From PALSA-1335 sp965231025 (GTDB taxonomy: Bacteria; Patescibacteriota; Gracilibacteria; UBA1369): DNA of 64,000 bases. Where the stretch lies: the NCBI GenBank assembly GCA_965231025.1, contig OZ246407.1:558001-622000 (forward strand). Direction: 5' to 3'. The notes beneath the pieces were generated by a model, which saw nothing but the letters and a program-made list of their open reading frames with translations, searched no databases and had not been told where the DNA came from. This document shows, piece by piece, positions 1-9,390 of this stretch. The translations under genes and the position numbers were made by a program. Each line of letters starts with the position of its first letter. Position 1 is the stretch's first letter.

Positions 1-2
1 GC

Positions 3-1232
3 GATCTGCAAAAAGCGGAAGCCGAAGAGATCTATAACCTCCAGGGTGGCTGGAACAAGGCAAGAATGTCACGCCTGTTTCTGGGGGAACGCATGGGAAA
101 CGGGTTCACGTTCAAAGTGGATCTGAAAGGGAACGACAAATTCGAAAGCTACATCGGCGCGGGCGACATTCTCCCCCCGACGGTCAGCAAAATCCTCGTG
201 ATCGATACCAAAGGGCAGCAGCGTACCGGAACGCGTCAGGTCATGAACGGCCGCGTGGGCTACTTTGACGCCCAGGGATATATTCCCATTTTCAGCGGAT
301 ACACCATCAGCGTCCTGGAAACCATTCCCGAAGGCAGCGCCGCGGCAGTGGAACAATCCAAAAAAGAAGAACAGGCCCACGGCGAAATGAAAGGAAACAT
401 CTGGAGAAAAGACGAAGCCGCCCCGACGGTGCTTGGAACATCCATCAGTCCAACGTCCGGCTACCGTTACGAAAACGTCGGAGGAAAACGCGTGGAGGTC
501 AAACCTCCAAAACCGGGCGAACCCGTGTACGAAGCCAAGGAACCAAAACAGGTCGAAGTGATCGAAAATCCGGAAGAACGCGAGGAAGTGTTCCAGTTCG
601 GAAAAGAAAAAGTGTACATCAGCGTCCCGAAAAATCTTGAACAATATCACGGAAAGAAACCGAGAGTGGTGGTGTACTTCCACGGAAACGGCGGGAGCAT
701 AGGGGCAAGCCTTTCCGTTCTCAAAAGGGAAGTGCAAAAAATGCGTGCCGCCGGAGATCCGGTCATTCTGGTGGTTCCGGAAAACAGACTCGGCCACTGG
801 CAGGATTTCCAGGCTCCCGGGGCGTTTACCAAACTCATGGCTCTCACCGATCAGGTGAGCGGGGTATCGGATACCGAAATCACGATCTCGTCACACAGCG
901 GGGGGTACCTGGCGGTGCAGAAAATCCTTGAATCCGGTGAACACTATGACCGCATCACCACGTTGGGAATGCTGGACTCCATGTACGGGAACGTCAACCA
1001 GTCCATCATCAAATTCGCGTCAGATCCCAGCAAAAAAGTCCGCAGCACCTATACGCCGCATCTGGCGGATAAGAACCAGCAAATGGTCGCAACACTCTTG
1101 CCGGGGGTAACCCCGACGCAGGACGGCAGGGATACGGTATGGAGCGACGAAACCGGCCGCATCGACATCCGCACCTGCCGCACGAACCACGGGAGCGCGC
1201 CAAGTGCCTACTTTAGAAGTTTTGTCAGTTAA
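3..1232 (+). CDS. Alpha/beta-hydrolase domain protein, 5' end outside the window
   Basis: The reading frame is open from the first bases of the window, 21 codons upstream of the first ATG (66), and those codons look coding, so the gene probably starts outside. The N-terminal third holds a small beta-rich module that ends in an NGRVGYFDAQGYIPIFSGY stretch, which I cannot name. After a Pro/Lys/Glu-rich linker comes an alpha/beta-hydrolase fold: VVVYFHGNGG (oxyanion region), nucleophile elbow SHSGG (Ser278 counted from ATG 66), and a late NHG that could supply the catalytic His. Seen: fold motifs. Inferred: esterase or peptidase-like hydrolase, substrate unknown. The next gene starts 3 bases after the stop and carries a related hydrolase at its C-terminus, so the pair looks like an operon grown by domain duplication. 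Confidence 0.7.
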   Translation, partial: DLQKAEAEEIYNLQGGWNKARMSRLFLGERMGNGFTFKVDLKGNDKFESYIGAGDILPPTVSKILVIDTKGQQRTGTRQVMNGRVGYFDAQGYIPIFSGYTISVLETIPEGSAAAVEQSKKEEQAHGEMKGNIWRKDEAAPTVLGTSISPTSGYRYENVGGKRVEVKPPKPGEPVYEAKEPKQVEVIENPEEREEVFQFGKEKVYISVPKNLEQYHGKKPRVVVYFHGNGGSIGASLSVLKREVQKMRAAGDPVILVVPENRLGHWQDFQAPGAFTKLMALTDQVSGVSDTEITISSHSGGYLAVQKILESGEHYDRITTLGMLDSMYGNVNQSIIKFASDPSKKVRSTYTPHLADKNQQMVATLLPGVTPTQDGRDTVWSDETGRIDIRTCRTNHGSAPSAYFRSFVS

Positions 1233-1235
1233 CAC

Positions 1236-4200
1236 ATGAAAAAATTCCTCCTCCTCAATATTTGCCTTTCACAGGGAACCGAACCAAAGTTCGGGACTGG
1301 ACGCCTGTGCTTTGTGGAGGAAAAACCAAAGGAAGGCGGTGGGGGAGAACCTAAAAAAAAGGTGGTACTTCTCTCCGAGATAGGAGCGGAAACCTCCGAC
1401 GAGGAAAGTGGTGAGGCACTTCAAAAAGCCAAGGCAAACCGGGAGGAACGAAAAGAGGTCGTTGGTGAAACCAAAGATGAGCTCGCCTCATTGAGGGCAT
1501 CACTCGGCCCGTTGCCCGGAAGCCCGGAAGCGGAAAAAAAGAAGAAGGAGGATGAAGCAAAAAAGAAAAAAGACGAAGAAGAGAAGAAGAAAAAGGAAGA
1601 TGAAAAAAAGGGAAAAGAAAAAAAGCCCGGCGTTCCCGAAAGAGCCCCGGACGCCATGACGGGATCCCAGTTCGCACAAGCATTCGACCGGTGCAAGAAT
1701 GACGAAGAGCGGCAGAAACTCGTTCTGGATCAGGCGGCAAAAGGAGCGTTCAATCCGGACAGTCTTACACCAAAATATTACGAAACGGTGGTTGACGGAA
1801 AAAAGGTCAGGGTCAAGATGCTCAACAACATTGAGTTCGGAGTACCGGGAGATTCGGTGCGGGTGGCAACGGACGGACAAACATCGCAGGCCATCGCCGA
1901 CATGCTGGGAGGGGCGCTGCCCACGGCGGATTTCTACCGAATGGTCTACAACGACCCCAGTGTTCAAAAAATGCCGTTTTTCTATGGCGGAACCCTGGAA
2001 GCGGAATGGAGGCGCAGGGGGGAACACCCGTCGACATTTCATGTCACCGACTCACGTGGGCGCACGTACCCCTCGGGAAGAGTAATGCAGTCCGGTGAAT
2101 ACATGGCCATGCACAGCCAGATGCAGGACGAGTGGCTCGACAGCAACGGCGTCGACCGCAAACGGTTTATGGTGGGCGGAAGAAAAACCGTATTCGCGCC
2201 GGACGTACCGGGAGCGCCTGACGGGAAAATTGTTTTCGGCGGAGGACTTTATGGTGTTCCATACCAGGTGCAGGACCCCAATAATCCGGAAAAAACAAAA
2301 ACAGCATACCGGGTCGATGACACCCCGGGGAAATACGTCCAGGGCATCGGCGACCACGCCCATGAACCGACCTGGCACGACTACGCCGCCGGAACCGATA
2401 TCGTTCTGTCGGTTGAAGTTGAAGGAAAAGAGGTTCCCGTGAATCAGTTCATGACCGATGAAAAATACGAAGGAACAAGGAAAGCGTTATTCGGAGCGGG
2501 AAGCAGCGTCGAAAACCGGTACAATCTTCCGCCGTGGATGAAGGGTTACGTTGAAGACTACCGGAAATCACACGAAGGACAGGAACTTCCAGGTGCGGAG
2601 GAAAAGAAACCTGCTCCCGTATTTGAAGGAATTCCCCAGCAAGCCATCGAAAAAGGAAAAGTTTCCGAGGAGTTCGATTATACCGTTGCGCAGGGGGCCC
2701 CCGGTGGGCACGTCCGGTTCGTGAAAACGGACGCGGGCGACGTTGCCGTTCTGGACTGGCAGGGAAAAGAGTACCAGGTGAAAGTTGATCTGAACAACTC
2801 GTCGGGAATCGGTAAATCAAAAGAAGGCTACGGAGCTTCCGGAAGCGAAATTGCAGGACCGTTCGCCTATATCATGCTGAGATATTTCCGCGAGCACGGG
2901 CACAAAGTAGGCGACGTGGTGCCTTTTGAATACAACGGACAGCAGTACATTGCCGAATACCAGATCCACAACGACGGCCCGACCGGCCCGATACCGTATG
3001 ACCATCCGGGGGTCGGGATCATGATGAAAAAAACGACGGATCAGTTTTCACAAATACCTTCAGGCCCTGGAATGCCCCACGGCCCCGGACCATCGCCAAA
3101 ACCTCAAAAGCCGGCCGATGTTGTCGAGCCACCTCCACAAGTCGGGGGAGCTGCTCCCCGCGCGAGGGTTGCAACCGGAGGCGGCGGAGGACCAAGCTAT
3201 GGCGGCGGTGCCGGCCCGAGTTACGGGGGTGGAGCACCAAGCTACGCGCCGAGCGGCTACGTGGCGCCTTCATACAGTCCACCGGCCTATGTTCCGCCCG
3301 TTAAGATGGAAAGCCATCAGGCGAAAACCGAAGTCGGTTCCCAAAAACCGGTCGAAGGCGTCGAAGGACCGCCAAAGGTTCCATACACCTCACTCGGTGA
3401 TTCCATAACCGTCGGGGTGGACGCGCAGTCAAGAGGTTCATTTGTAAAACTGGGCTACCACACCAGAAGGAACGAGCAAAATCCGGCGAATCCCGAAATG
3501 GTCGGAAAAACAACTTCGTACATGAAAACACACCTGTCACGGGAAGTCCTGCCGTCGATCGAAAGTACAGGCCTCAAAGTCATCGTACTTGGAGGGGGAG
3601 GGAATGACATTCTTGGTCCGCTCCCGACGGACGAAGCGATGGAGAGGACGAAAAAAAGCGTCACCGACAATCTGAGTCAGATGTACCGGTCCTCCCACGA
3701 CGCCGGATTGAAAGTCGTCGCGATGACCATGCCTCCTTTCGACCGGTTCATTGAAAGCAGATTCCCGAACCCGGAGGAAAAAGCGCGCCACTACCGGCTC
3801 TGGAAAGAAGTGAACGACTATATCATGGAGAACGAGGGGAAACCCGGAGGCCCGGACAAGGTGGTCAAAACCCACGAGATCGTCGGAACCCAGGTGGGCG
3901 ACAACTGGCTGCTGCAGGAAAATTACAGTTCATCAAAAGACCTGCTCCACCCGACACCGAAAGCCTATGGAGCAATCGCCAGGGAAGTGGAAAAAGCAGT
4001 AAACGCCCTCAGCGGAGAAACAAAAAAGCCTGAAGCTCCCGGGCCTCAGGAAGGCCAAAAACCAGAGGGGGAAGCCCCTCCGGAGGAAGCACCCGGAATT
4101 CTTTCCGGCTTTGAAAAAAGCCCCTACTTTAATGAAAAAATAAAAACATACAACTATCCTGAAGGAGACCCCGACCCGCTCCGCGTCCACGTCAACGCGC

Positions 4201-5048
4201 CGGGAAATTTTGATCATAAGAAACCGACACGTGTAGTGGTTTTCGCGCTTCCAGCGGGAAATACCATTGAGCAGACCATCGGAACAACAAAAAAAGACGG
4301 CCAGGACTGGCATTTTGAAATCCAGCAAATCGCCGCGCAAACCAGAAAACTGAGAGAATCGTCCCCGGGCGAAAATATTGTGGTCGCCTATGTGGAGGCT
4401 CCAAGACTCAATCCAGGCGCATGGCATAAAGACCAGGTGGGCAGGGGAGAGATCATCGGCCAGCTCGCCAACGACATCAAATCAAAAATCGGAGCCCCGA
4501 ACGCGACCATAGATTTTTCAAGTCACAGCGCGGGAAGAAGCCTCGTCAATTCCTACCTTGATGAGACGCCGCAAATTCCCGTCGATGTAAAAAGAATAAG
4601 TTATTTGGATAGTAATCATGGCTTTAATCCGGCACGCGGAGATAAAATGGTCTCCTGGCTCAATGCCGCCCCGGACCATTATCTGACGGTTATTTCATAC
4701 GATGATCAGAATATCGTTGATAAAAGCACGGGTGAACCCATAAAGGGCCGGGTGGGCTATGCCAGAACCTACGAAATGATCGACCATTTCCAGAAGCAGG
4801 GGCTCACGCTCACGAAAGAACAAAAAAACGGATACGTCCATTTCACCGGGCTCAACGGGCGGGTGAATATCCTCATCATGGATAATCCGGGAAACACTAT
4901 TTTGCATACGGAAACAGTGAGCAGGAACGGCTTTATTTACAGCCAGACGGCGGGCACCGGATTGGATGGCACAGCGGGCAGATTCAATACCCGCGGCTAT
5001 GAACAGTTCATCCAGCCGGAATCTCCGAAACTCGAAATCACCGCATAA
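1236..5048 (+). CDS. Giant multidomain protein with SGNH hydrolase and alpha/beta-hydrolase modules
   Basis: This 1270-residue protein has several parts in order. A Lys/Glu-rich low-complexity stretch lies at about residues 80-135. Two globular regions follow at about 145-450 and 470-610 that I do not recognise. A Gly/Pro/Ser/Tyr-rich linker with PSYGGG-like repeats covers about 640-700. An SGNH/GDSL hydrolase follows with block I GDS (Ser723), block III GND (Asn790) and block V DxxH (Asp902, His905). The last part is an alpha/beta-hydrolase with SHSAG (Ser1098) and NHG (His1128), which matches the module in the preceding gene. The N-terminus is short and hydrophobic but is not a convincing signal peptide. 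Two complete catalytic sets suggest hydrolysis of an acylated or esterified polymer, possibly envelope glycan or host material. That is inference. It is followed by a strong terminator. Confidence 0.75.
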   Translation: MKKFLLLNICLSQGTEPKFGTGRLCFVEEKPKEGGGGEPKKKVVLLSEIGAETSDEESGEALQKAKANREERKEVVGETKDELASLRASLGPLPGSPEAEKKKKEDEAKKKKDEEEKKKKEDEKKGKEKKPGVPERAPDAMTGSQFAQAFDRCKNDEERQKLVLDQAAKGAFNPDSLTPKYYETVVDGKKVRVKMLNNIEFGVPGDSVRVATDGQTSQAIADMLGGALPTADFYRMVYNDPSVQKMPFFYGGTLEAEWRRRGEHPSTFHVTDSRGRTYPSGRVMQSGEYMAMHSQMQDEWLDSNGVDRKRFMVGGRKTVFAPDVPGAPDGKIVFGGGLYGVPYQVQDPNNPEKTKTAYRVDDTPGKYVQGIGDHAHEPTWHDYAAGTDIVLSVEVEGKEVPVNQFMTDEKYEGTRKALFGAGSSVENRYNLPPWMKGYVEDYRKSHEGQELPGAEEKKPAPVFEGIPQQAIEKGKVSEEFDYTVAQGAPGGHVRFVKTDAGDVAVLDWQGKEYQVKVDLNNSSGIGKSKEGYGASGSEIAGPFAYIMLRYFREHGHKVGDVVPFEYNGQQYIAEYQIHNDGPTGPIPYDHPGVGIMMKKTTDQFSQIPSGPGMPHGPGPSPKPQKPADVVEPPPQVGGAAPRARVATGGGGGPSYGGGAGPSYGGGAPSYAPSGYVAPSYSPPAYVPPVKMESHQAKTEVGSQKPVEGVEGPPKVPYTSLGDSITVGVDAQSRGSFVKLGYHTRRNEQNPANPEMVGKTTSYMKTHLSREVLPSIESTGLKVIVLGGGGNDILGPLPTDEAMERTKKSVTDNLSQMYRSSHDAGLKVVAMTMPPFDRFIESRFPNPEEKARHYRLWKEVNDYIMENEGKPGGPDKVVKTHEIVGTQVGDNWLLQENYSSSKDLLHPTPKAYGAIAREVEKAVNALSGETKKPEAPGPQEGQKPEGEAPPEEAPGILSGFEKSPYFNEKIKTYNYPEGDPDPLRVHVNAPGNFDHKKPTRVVVFALPAGNTIEQTIGTTKKDGQDWHFEIQQIAAQTRKLRESSPGENIVVAYVEAPRLNPGAWHKDQVGRGEIIGQLANDIKSKIGAPNATIDFSSHSAGRSLVNSYLDETPQIPVDVKRISYLDSNHGFNPARGDKMVSWLNAAPDHYLTVISYDDQNIVDKSTGEPIKGRVGYARTYEMIDHFQKQGLTLTKEQKNGYVHFTGLNGRVNILIMDNPGNTILHTETVSRNGFIYSQTAGTGLDGTAGRFNTRGYEQFIQPESPKLEITA

Positions 5049-5050
5049 CA

Positions 5051-5075
5051 AAAACCCCGCATACCGCGGGGTTTT
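5051..5075. terminator. Bidirectional intrinsic terminator between convergent genes
   Basis: A perfect 10-bp stem, AAAACCCCGC pairing with GCGGGGTTTT, has a 5-base loop and is flanked by A and T runs on both strands. It sits 3 bases after the giant hydrolase gene and 33 bases beyond the rpsA stop, so it can serve both. Confidence 0.9.
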
Positions 5076-5108
5076 AAAGTTCTCTTCAGAAGACTGACGC
5101 TCGGGCAA

Positions 5109-6368
5109 CTATTTCTTCTTCGACTTCTTGGTTTCACCCTCCTCTTCGGCAGCTTCCTCCTTCTCCTCTTTTTCCTCGCTCTTCTTGGTCTTTTTCTTTG
5201 CGGCCTTTGCTTCCTCTTCAGCCTTGGCCTCTTCTTCGGCCTCTTTCTTGATCTTCTTCTTTGGTTCATCCGTCAAAGCCTTGATGGAGAGACCGATGCG
5301 GTGTTCCGTAGGCTCAATGGCGATGATCTTCGCCTTCACCCTTTCGCCGATCTTCAAAGCCTCGCTCGGATCTTTAATGGCTTCCGCCGTGATTTCCGTA
5401 AGATGGATCAGGCCGTTGATGTCGTCACCAAGTTTGATGAACGCGCCAAACGGGGTGAGTCTGTTGATTTCTCCTTCAATCACGTCGCCGATCTTGAATG
5501 CTTTCGCAGCCTCCAGCCATGGATCTTCAACGAGTCTCTTCATGGAGAGGGAGATCTTTTCGCCTTCAATGCCGATAACCAGTACTTCAACCTCATCGCC
5601 GAGTTTACCGTAGTCGGCAGGATCCTTTACATGGCCCCAGGCAATTTCAGAGATATGTACCAGGCCTTCCAAACCGTCAAACGCCACAAAGATACCAAAC
5701 TTCACGATACCGCTGATCTTGCCCTTCACCTTCTGACCGACCTTGAGGCTGGTCAAAGCCACCTTGCGCTGTTCTTCCATCGCGGCCTTTTCGGAAAGGA
5801 TCAGTTTGCCGTTCTCTTTATCAATATTGATGATCTTCACCAGGAACTTGGTACCGACCAAAGCCTGTAAACGCTGGAGAATCATGTTCACGTCGGCGCC
5901 ATTTACGCGCGGATAGTGGAGAGGAGCGAGTTGTGAAACAGGGATAAAGCCCTTGATACCGTCGATTTCAAGCAGAAGACCGCCCTTGTTCGCTTCATTC
6001 GCATTGACGGTAATAACGTCGCCGCGTTCAAATGCCTCCTCAAAACGCTTCCAGGTCTTTTCCTGGCTGGCCTTGCGGAGAGAAAGGACAATATATCCTT
6101 CAGCATCCTCTTCGTCGATCACGTACGCGGAAATATTGTCGCCCACTTTGATCTTTTTGAGGGTGTCGACGCTGTCTCGTGCCTCGCGGCCGGAAATAAG
6201 ACCCGTCATCACACCGTTAATATCCACAAGAATTTTGTTCTTGTAGATGCTGATCACCCTGCCGTCAACCAGTGTGCCTGGTTTTGGGGCAAGAATATCC
6301 GGAGCGTTCTTAAGAAGCTGCTCCATGATATGGGCGCCAGCAGAACTGTTTTGAGTTGCGGTTGCCAT
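5109..6368 (-). CDS. rpsA: 30S ribosomal protein S1
   Basis: Four S1 RNA-binding OB-fold repeats are visible at about residues 30-100, 115-195, 212-280 and 297-367. The third and fourth have the typical pattern GxVxGKIxxIxxFGxFVxF...GLVHISEI. Proteobacterial S1 has six repeats, while shorter four-repeat versions are common in Gram-positive and candidate-phylum bacteria. The protein recruits mRNA to the 30S subunit. The C-terminal 50 residues are an alternating Lys/Glu/Ala-rich charged tail. Few genes in this window have a Shine-Dalgarno sequence, which would make S1-type mRNA capture more important; that link is inference. The start ATG is followed by MATATQNSSAG. I see no convincing promoter in the 128-base space upstream. 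Confidence 0.95.
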   Translation of the reverse strand: MATATQNSSAGAHIMEQLLKNAPDILAPKPGTLVDGRVISIYKNKILVDINGVMTGLISGREARDSVDTLKKIKVGDNISAYVIDEEDAEGYIVLSLRKASQEKTWKRFEEAFERGDVITVNANEANKGGLLLEIDGIKGFIPVSQLAPLHYPRVNGADVNMILQRLQALVGTKFLVKIINIDKENGKLILSEKAAMEEQRKVALTSLKVGQKVKGKISGIVKFGIFVAFDGLEGLVHISEIAWGHVKDPADYGKLGDEVEVLVIGIEGEKISLSMKRLVEDPWLEAAKAFKIGDVIEGEINRLTPFGAFIKLGDDINGLIHLTEITAEAIKDPSEALKIGERVKAKIIAIEPTEHRIGLSIKALTDEPKKKIKKEAEEEAKAEEEAKAAKKKTKKSEEKEEKEEAAEEEGETKKSKKK

Positions 6369-6439
6369 AAATAAACATTACCGGGCAAAGTCATTAGGAG
6401 TAATGCTCAGGTAAGTGCCGACTCTGCCGGGATTTAGAA

Positions 6440-6474
6440 AAGCCCTTACAAAAGCTCAATCATTGTAAGGGCTT
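6440..6474 (-). terminator. Intrinsic terminator of clpC
   Basis: AAGCCCTTACAA (6440-6451) pairs perfectly with TTGTAAGGGCTT (6463-6474) around an 11-base loop. Read on the minus strand the stem ends in a T run. It lies 23 bases past the clpC stop. Confidence 0.8.
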
Positions 6475-6496
6475 CAAAACGTGTTGTCAACTCACT

Positions 6497-9172
6497 TTAT
6501 GAGGAGGTTTTTACGGTTTTGCGGGCCTTTTTCTCGGGCTTATCCGGCCTGTCGGTTTTGAGGTCGCCCTTGACCAGTTCAAACTCGAACCTTTTCAGCT
6601 CAATTCCATCATCTTTTGCCAGAATCTGGATGGTGTCTCCCTCCTTAAAATCATTTTCGAGATAGCGGGTGGTCAACGGATCCTCCACAAGTTCCTGAAC
6701 TTTGCGTCTCACCAGGCGGGCGCCGAACTGGCGGTCGTAACTGACCTTGGCCAGGACTTCCAGGGCCCCCGGGGTAAGATCGATGGTGATGTTTTTGCCC
6801 TTGATGCGGTCCTGGAGGTATCCGATCTGAAGTTTCACGATCTCCTTGATCATTTCGTGGGTCAAAGCGTTGAAGACAATGATCTTGTCGATACGGTTGA
6901 GGAACTCAGGACGGAAGTACTCCTTAAGGTCGTCCAAAATGGTTTCTTTGGCGTGGTTATACTTCTCTTCGGCCTTATCGAGGTCTTTGTCGCTGACGTT
7001 GAACCCGATCGGAGCGGCCTTGTCGGTCAATTTTTTGGCGCCGATGTTGGAGGTCATCACAATGATGGTGTTCTTAAAGTCGACCGAACGACCCTTGCTG
7101 TCGGTCAGTTTGCCGTCTTCCAGAATCTGGAGCAGGAGATTGAACACGTCAGGATGGGCCTTTTCAATTTCATCAAACAAAACGACGGAATATGGTTTTC
7201 TTCGGACGGCTTCCGTGAGCTGGCCGCCCTCTTCGTACCCTACGTAGCCCGCCGTTGCGCCCACCAGGCGTGAAGTGTTGTGACGTTCCATGAATTCACT
7301 CATGTCGATGCGGATCAGGGCGTTCTTGTCTCCAAAAACCTCTTCGGCCAAAGCCTTGACGAGTTCGGTCTTCCCCACGCCCGTTGGTCCCAGGAAAATA
7401 AACGAGCCGATTGGACGGTTCACGTCGCTGAAGCCCGCGCGGGCGCGGCGGATGGCTTTGGATACCGCAATGACTGCGTCATCCTGGCCAACGATACGGC
7501 GTTTGACGGACTCTTCAAGTTTCATGAGGTTCTGGACATCCTCCTTGACCAGTCTGGTCACCGGAACGCCGGTCATCTGGGAAACAATCCTGGCGATGTC
7601 GTCCTCTGTTACCTTATCGCGCTTCTCACGCGGGATCTTGACGACCTTGCTGGCCTCGATTTCATTGAGGAGTTCCAGTTCGCGGTTACGGAGCTCTGCG
7701 GCATGTTCATAATCCTGAGCGGCCACCGACTCCTCCTTGGCTTTGATGATCTTGCTGAGTTCCTTTTGGAGTTTGCGGATTTTATCGGTATTGACCTTGC
7801 TCTTGATGCGTTTGACCGAAGCGGCCTCGTCCATGAGGTCGATGGCCTTGTCCGGGAGAAAACGGTCATTCACATAACGCTTGGAAAGATACACGGAAGC
7901 TTTCAGGGCTTCGTCGGTGATAAGCAGATTGTGGTGGTCTTCGAAACTGCTGCGCAGACCCTCAAGGATTTTCAACGAGTCCTCTTCGGACGGTTCATCA
8001 ACCTTCACCGGCTGGAAACGGCGTTCCAAAGCGGCATCTGTCTCGATATGTTTCCGGTATTCGGAAAGGGTCGTGGCGCCGATCATCTGGATACGGCCCC
8101 TGGAAAGGGCAGGCTTCAAAATATTTGCTGCGTCAAGGCTTCCCTCGGCGGAACCGGCACCAATCACGGTGTGAAGTTCGTCGATGAAGAGAATGACGTT
8201 ATGGACGGAAGCGGCTTCATCAATAATCTGTTTGATTCTTTCCTCGAACTCACCGCGGTACTTGGTGCCCGCAACCACGGCGCTCATGGAAAGGGAAAGG
8301 ATGCGCTTGTCGAGCATATGGTCCGGAACCTGTTCATTGACGATGGCATGGGCAAGTCCTTCCGCAATGGCGGTTTTACCGACGCCGGGTTCACCGATCA
8401 GGACAGGGTTGTTCTTGGTCTTGCGGCACAGGATGCTGATGGAACGGTCGATCTCCTTGCTGCGGCCGATCACCGGTCCGAGTTTACCCGCGCGGCATTC
8501 CGCGATCAGGTCCGACGTAAAGTAATCAAGTGCCGGAGTTTTGGAAGTTTTTTCTTCTTTTTGATCCTGCTTCTGGGTCTTCTGGAAACCGTTCTGGTCC
8601 TTTTCCATGTTCCCGACGAGGACGCCGTGGAGACCGCTCAGGAAGAACTCAATGGGATTCATCATCTGGGGATTCCCCGCCTGGCCGTTTGCCCCGTTGG
8701 CACGGTGAGCCTCTTTGGCTTTCTCAAAAGTCTGGACGAGCTGCTCTTTGATGTCCTGGGGGTTGATCTTCATGTTTTCAAGAATCACGGTGGCGGCGGT
8801 GTTCTCCTGGCAGACGAGAGCATACAAAAGGTGCTCGGTACCCACGTAGGAGTGGTTAAACTCGTGAGCCGCGCGCACGGCGTCTTCTATGACCTTTTTG
8901 GCAAATCCGCTCAAGCCGCCCCAGCCTTTCTGGGAACCGTTCGCGACAGGGGTCATGCGTCCGACGGTTTTGAGCACAAGGTTCACATTTTCCAGCGAAA
9001 CGCCAAAGCTTGTCAGGATGGATGCGCCCAATGAGTTCTCCTGGCTTAAAATACCAAGGAGGACATGCTCTGTTCCAACGTAATTCAGTTTGGAATCCCG
9101 GGCCTTTTCCTGCGCTACGATGAGCGCCTGCTTCGCCTCTTTCGTAAACTTTTCGAATCTGTTGTCGTTCAT
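6497..9172 (-). CDS. clpC: Clp protease ATP-binding subunit ClpC (HSP100)
   Basis: This is an AAA+ unfoldase that feeds proteins to ClpP. The order is Clp N-domain repeats (1-150), first AAA+ module with Walker A GEPGVGKT (about residue 260), a UVR-type coiled coil (about 470-500) typical of ClpC rather than ClpA or ClpB, and second AAA+ module with GPTGVGKT (about 597). An IGF tripeptide near residue 722 is the loop that docks on ClpP. At 891 residues it is slightly long for the family because of a Gln/Lys-rich insert near residue 200 and a basic C-terminal tail. A CIRCE operator overlaps its promoter, so it is probably repressed by HrcA and induced by heat. Neither hrcA nor clpP is in this window. 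Confidence 0.96.
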   Translation of the reverse strand: MNDNRFEKFTKEAKQALIVAQEKARDSKLNYVGTEHVLLGILSQENSLGASILTSFGVSLENVNLVLKTVGRMTPVANGSQKGWGGLSGFAKKVIEDAVRAAHEFNHSYVGTEHLLYALVCQENTAATVILENMKINPQDIKEQLVQTFEKAKEAHRANGANGQAGNPQMMNPIEFFLSGLHGVLVGNMEKDQNGFQKTQKQDQKEEKTSKTPALDYFTSDLIAECRAGKLGPVIGRSKEIDRSISILCRKTKNNPVLIGEPGVGKTAIAEGLAHAIVNEQVPDHMLDKRILSLSMSAVVAGTKYRGEFEERIKQIIDEAASVHNVILFIDELHTVIGAGSAEGSLDAANILKPALSRGRIQMIGATTLSEYRKHIETDAALERRFQPVKVDEPSEEDSLKILEGLRSSFEDHHNLLITDEALKASVYLSKRYVNDRFLPDKAIDLMDEAASVKRIKSKVNTDKIRKLQKELSKIIKAKEESVAAQDYEHAAELRNRELELLNEIEASKVVKIPREKRDKVTEDDIARIVSQMTGVPVTRLVKEDVQNLMKLEESVKRRIVGQDDAVIAVSKAIRRARAGFSDVNRPIGSFIFLGPTGVGKTELVKALAEEVFGDKNALIRIDMSEFMERHNTSRLVGATAGYVGYEEGGQLTEAVRRKPYSVVLFDEIEKAHPDVFNLLLQILEDGKLTDSKGRSVDFKNTIIVMTSNIGAKKLTDKAAPIGFNVSDKDLDKAEEKYNHAKETILDDLKEYFRPEFLNRIDKIIVFNALTHEMIKEIVKLQIGYLQDRIKGKNITIDLTPGALEVLAKVSYDRQFGARLVRRKVQELVEDPLTTRYLENDFKEGDTIQILAKDDGIELKRFEFELVKGDLKTDRPDKPEKKARKTVKTSS

Positions 9173-9293
9173 AGTTTTGGGAGTTTTATGAAAGTTTTTT
9201 TATTTCTAGTAATTCTAGCATAAGGAAGACCTTTTTAGAACTTACTCTCGTGAATTGATCTTTACGTATAAAAAAATATGGTCTGTGTAAACA

Positions 9294-9320
9294 TTAGCAC
9301 TTCCAATCTTAGAGTGCTAA
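9294..9320 (-). promoter_or_regulatory. CIRCE operator (HrcA-binding site)
   Basis: TTAGCACTT, nine bases, then GAGTGCTAA. Only one base differs from the CIRCE consensus TTAGCACTC-N9-GAGTGCTAA. It lies about 120 bases upstream of clpC and overlaps the -10 and spacer of its promoter, as expected for repression by HrcA. Confidence 0.95.
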
Positions 9321-9334
9321 CGGTAAAAAGTCAA
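9306..9334 (-). promoter_or_regulatory. clpC promoter
   Basis: On the minus strand TTGACT (9334-9329), a 17-base spacer and TAAGAT (9311-9306) form a vegetative sigma-70 promoter. The CIRCE inverted repeat covers the spacer and -10. Confidence 0.75.
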
Positions 9335-9390
9335 TATCCTGCTGCCAACTTCTGCTGCAAAATAAGCAAAAAGTTGTGATGTGAACAAAA

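Noticed and set aside
69..797. A long minus-strand frame opposite the first hydrolase gene
   Set aside because: Rich in Phe and His as expected for the complement of a Lys/Glu-rich gene. The plus-strand frame has clear hydrolase motifs.
1530..1625. Lys/Glu codon run as a possible frameshift or sequencing artefact
   Set aside because: The frame stays open through it and into a clear downstream fold; Lys/Glu-rich linkers also occur in rpsA and other proteins here.
7280..9034. A 584-codon open frame on the plus strand
   Set aside because: It runs antisense inside clpC, whose domains are unmistakable. Its translation is low-complexity, His/Asp/Gly-rich shadow sequence with no recognisable fold.
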